A stretch of 64,000 nucleotides of DNA from Malaya genurostris (lineage: Eukaryota > Arthropoda > Insecta > Diptera > Culicidae): positions 233,617,336 through 233,681,335 of the forward strand of contig NC_080572.1 of assembly GCF_030247185.1 (NCBI RefSeq), written 5' to 3'. Position 1 is the first letter of the stretch. Every line of letters begins with the position of its first letter. The notes under the pieces were generated by a model, which saw only the letters and a program-made list of their open reading frames with translations, was not told the origin of the DNA and did not search any database. The position numbers and the translations under genes are program-made. Below are positions 63,456 through 64,000 of the stretch, piece by piece.

Positions 63456-64000
63456 TTTTCAGAGATGGTTGAACCGAATTTTACAAACTTAGATTAAAAT
63501 GAAAGGCCTAATAGTGCCATAGCCTGCTATTGAATTTCATTTAGATCCAACTTTCGGTTCCGGAGATACATGTTAATATGTGGAAATTAGAGAAAAAGTG
63601 TGCACTCAATTTTCTCTAAAACGGCTCAACCGATTTTCACAAACTAAGATTTTATAGTTTCCTAAAAATTTCTAGAACATTTTATCCGGATCCGACTTCC
63701 GGTTCCGGAACTAAAGCGTGATAAGTGGAAAATTACCAATTTCATTAGAATTTTTTCACGAACGATTGCCAAAAACAGGTACAAATCCTATAAAACTTTC
63801 TGATAAATTCATCTAATTTGCAGAGTTTGTTAGTTTGTATGCATAGCAATTTAATTTGGCACTACTGGTCCCCCCTTTTCCTGTTCCGGAAGAATAGAAA
63901 GTGGTGAAGAAAAACTCCAAAAACAGAATTCACTTTGATTTCTCTGCGATGCTTCAACCGATTTTCACAAATCTTGATTTGAATTGAGGCTCATATTATC
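63456..64000 (+). repeat. repeat family U, cut by the window edge
   Basis: Three diverged sub-units, each with 'ggttgaaccgaatttt'/'caaccgattttcacaaa' and two with 'acttccggttccggaa'-type words, roughly 150-300 nt apart. Non-coding. Confidence 0.6.

Noticed and set aside
1..64000. CRISPR arrays, bacterial operons, viral or toxin genes
   Set aside because: None seen. Direct repeats are satellites or TEs, coding regions are eukaryotic transposable elements, and no virus-derived or toxin gene was recognised.

Overview
This window is nuclear DNA of a mosquito-like dipteran, most probably a culicine (Aedes/Culex type). It is AT-rich and almost gene-free, and it is packed with transposable elements (TEs) typical of those genomes: a Tc1/mariner-related DD37E element, a jockey-clade and two I-clade non-LTR retrotransposons, a copia LTR element, hAT-type, TA-type and 3-bp-TSD MITEs (TSD = target-site duplication), tRNA-like SINE pieces, and many copies of an unclassified repeat rich in 'ccggttccgga'. 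The organism call is inference from this repertoire. No complete host gene was found. The only plausible host coding piece is a 121-nt candidate internal exon at 62423-62543. The rest looks like intron or intergenic DNA.

Layout. 1-9.3 kb: small MITEs (a hAT-type one at 447-777, TIR elements at 1148-1316 and 5161-5877), a 1.4-kb copy of the unclassified repeat with a 96-bp-arm hairpin and a 168-bp tandem array, and a broken transposase at 6124-6778. 9.3-10.6 kb: a full-length dead DD37E element with 29-bp identical TIRs. 11.8-21 kb: a second hAT-type MITE, tRNA-like and TA-type MITE pieces, a non-LTR reverse transcriptase (RT) relic and several dispersed repeats. 22.7-27.6 kb: two dead mariner elements, one with both ends. 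29.4-37.4 kb: the main structure, a Russian-doll nest. A minus-oriented unclassified repeat was split by a copia element (5-bp TSD caaca). The copia element was in turn hit by two nearly identical 147-bp MITEs (3-bp TSDs gct and att) and by a full-length, open jockey element on the minus strand (9-bp TSD tgagacaca). 39.5-40.4 kb: a TA-type MITE whose empty site is at about 26.0 kb. 43.0-46.4 and 51.9-56.1 kb: two nearly identical 5'-truncated I-clade elements, each with its own 12-13-bp TSD. 56-64 kb: more repeat copies and the candidate exon.

Functionally, only mobile-element biology can be read here. The jockey element carries both ORFs intact (gag-like ORF1 with three zinc knuckles; ORF2 with endonuclease and RT). 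I-clade copy A keeps an open RT-RNase H frame but has lost its endonuclease, and copy B has one in-frame stop. All DNA transposases are broken. Reading the interrupted genes across the insertions gives a clear order of events in the nest.
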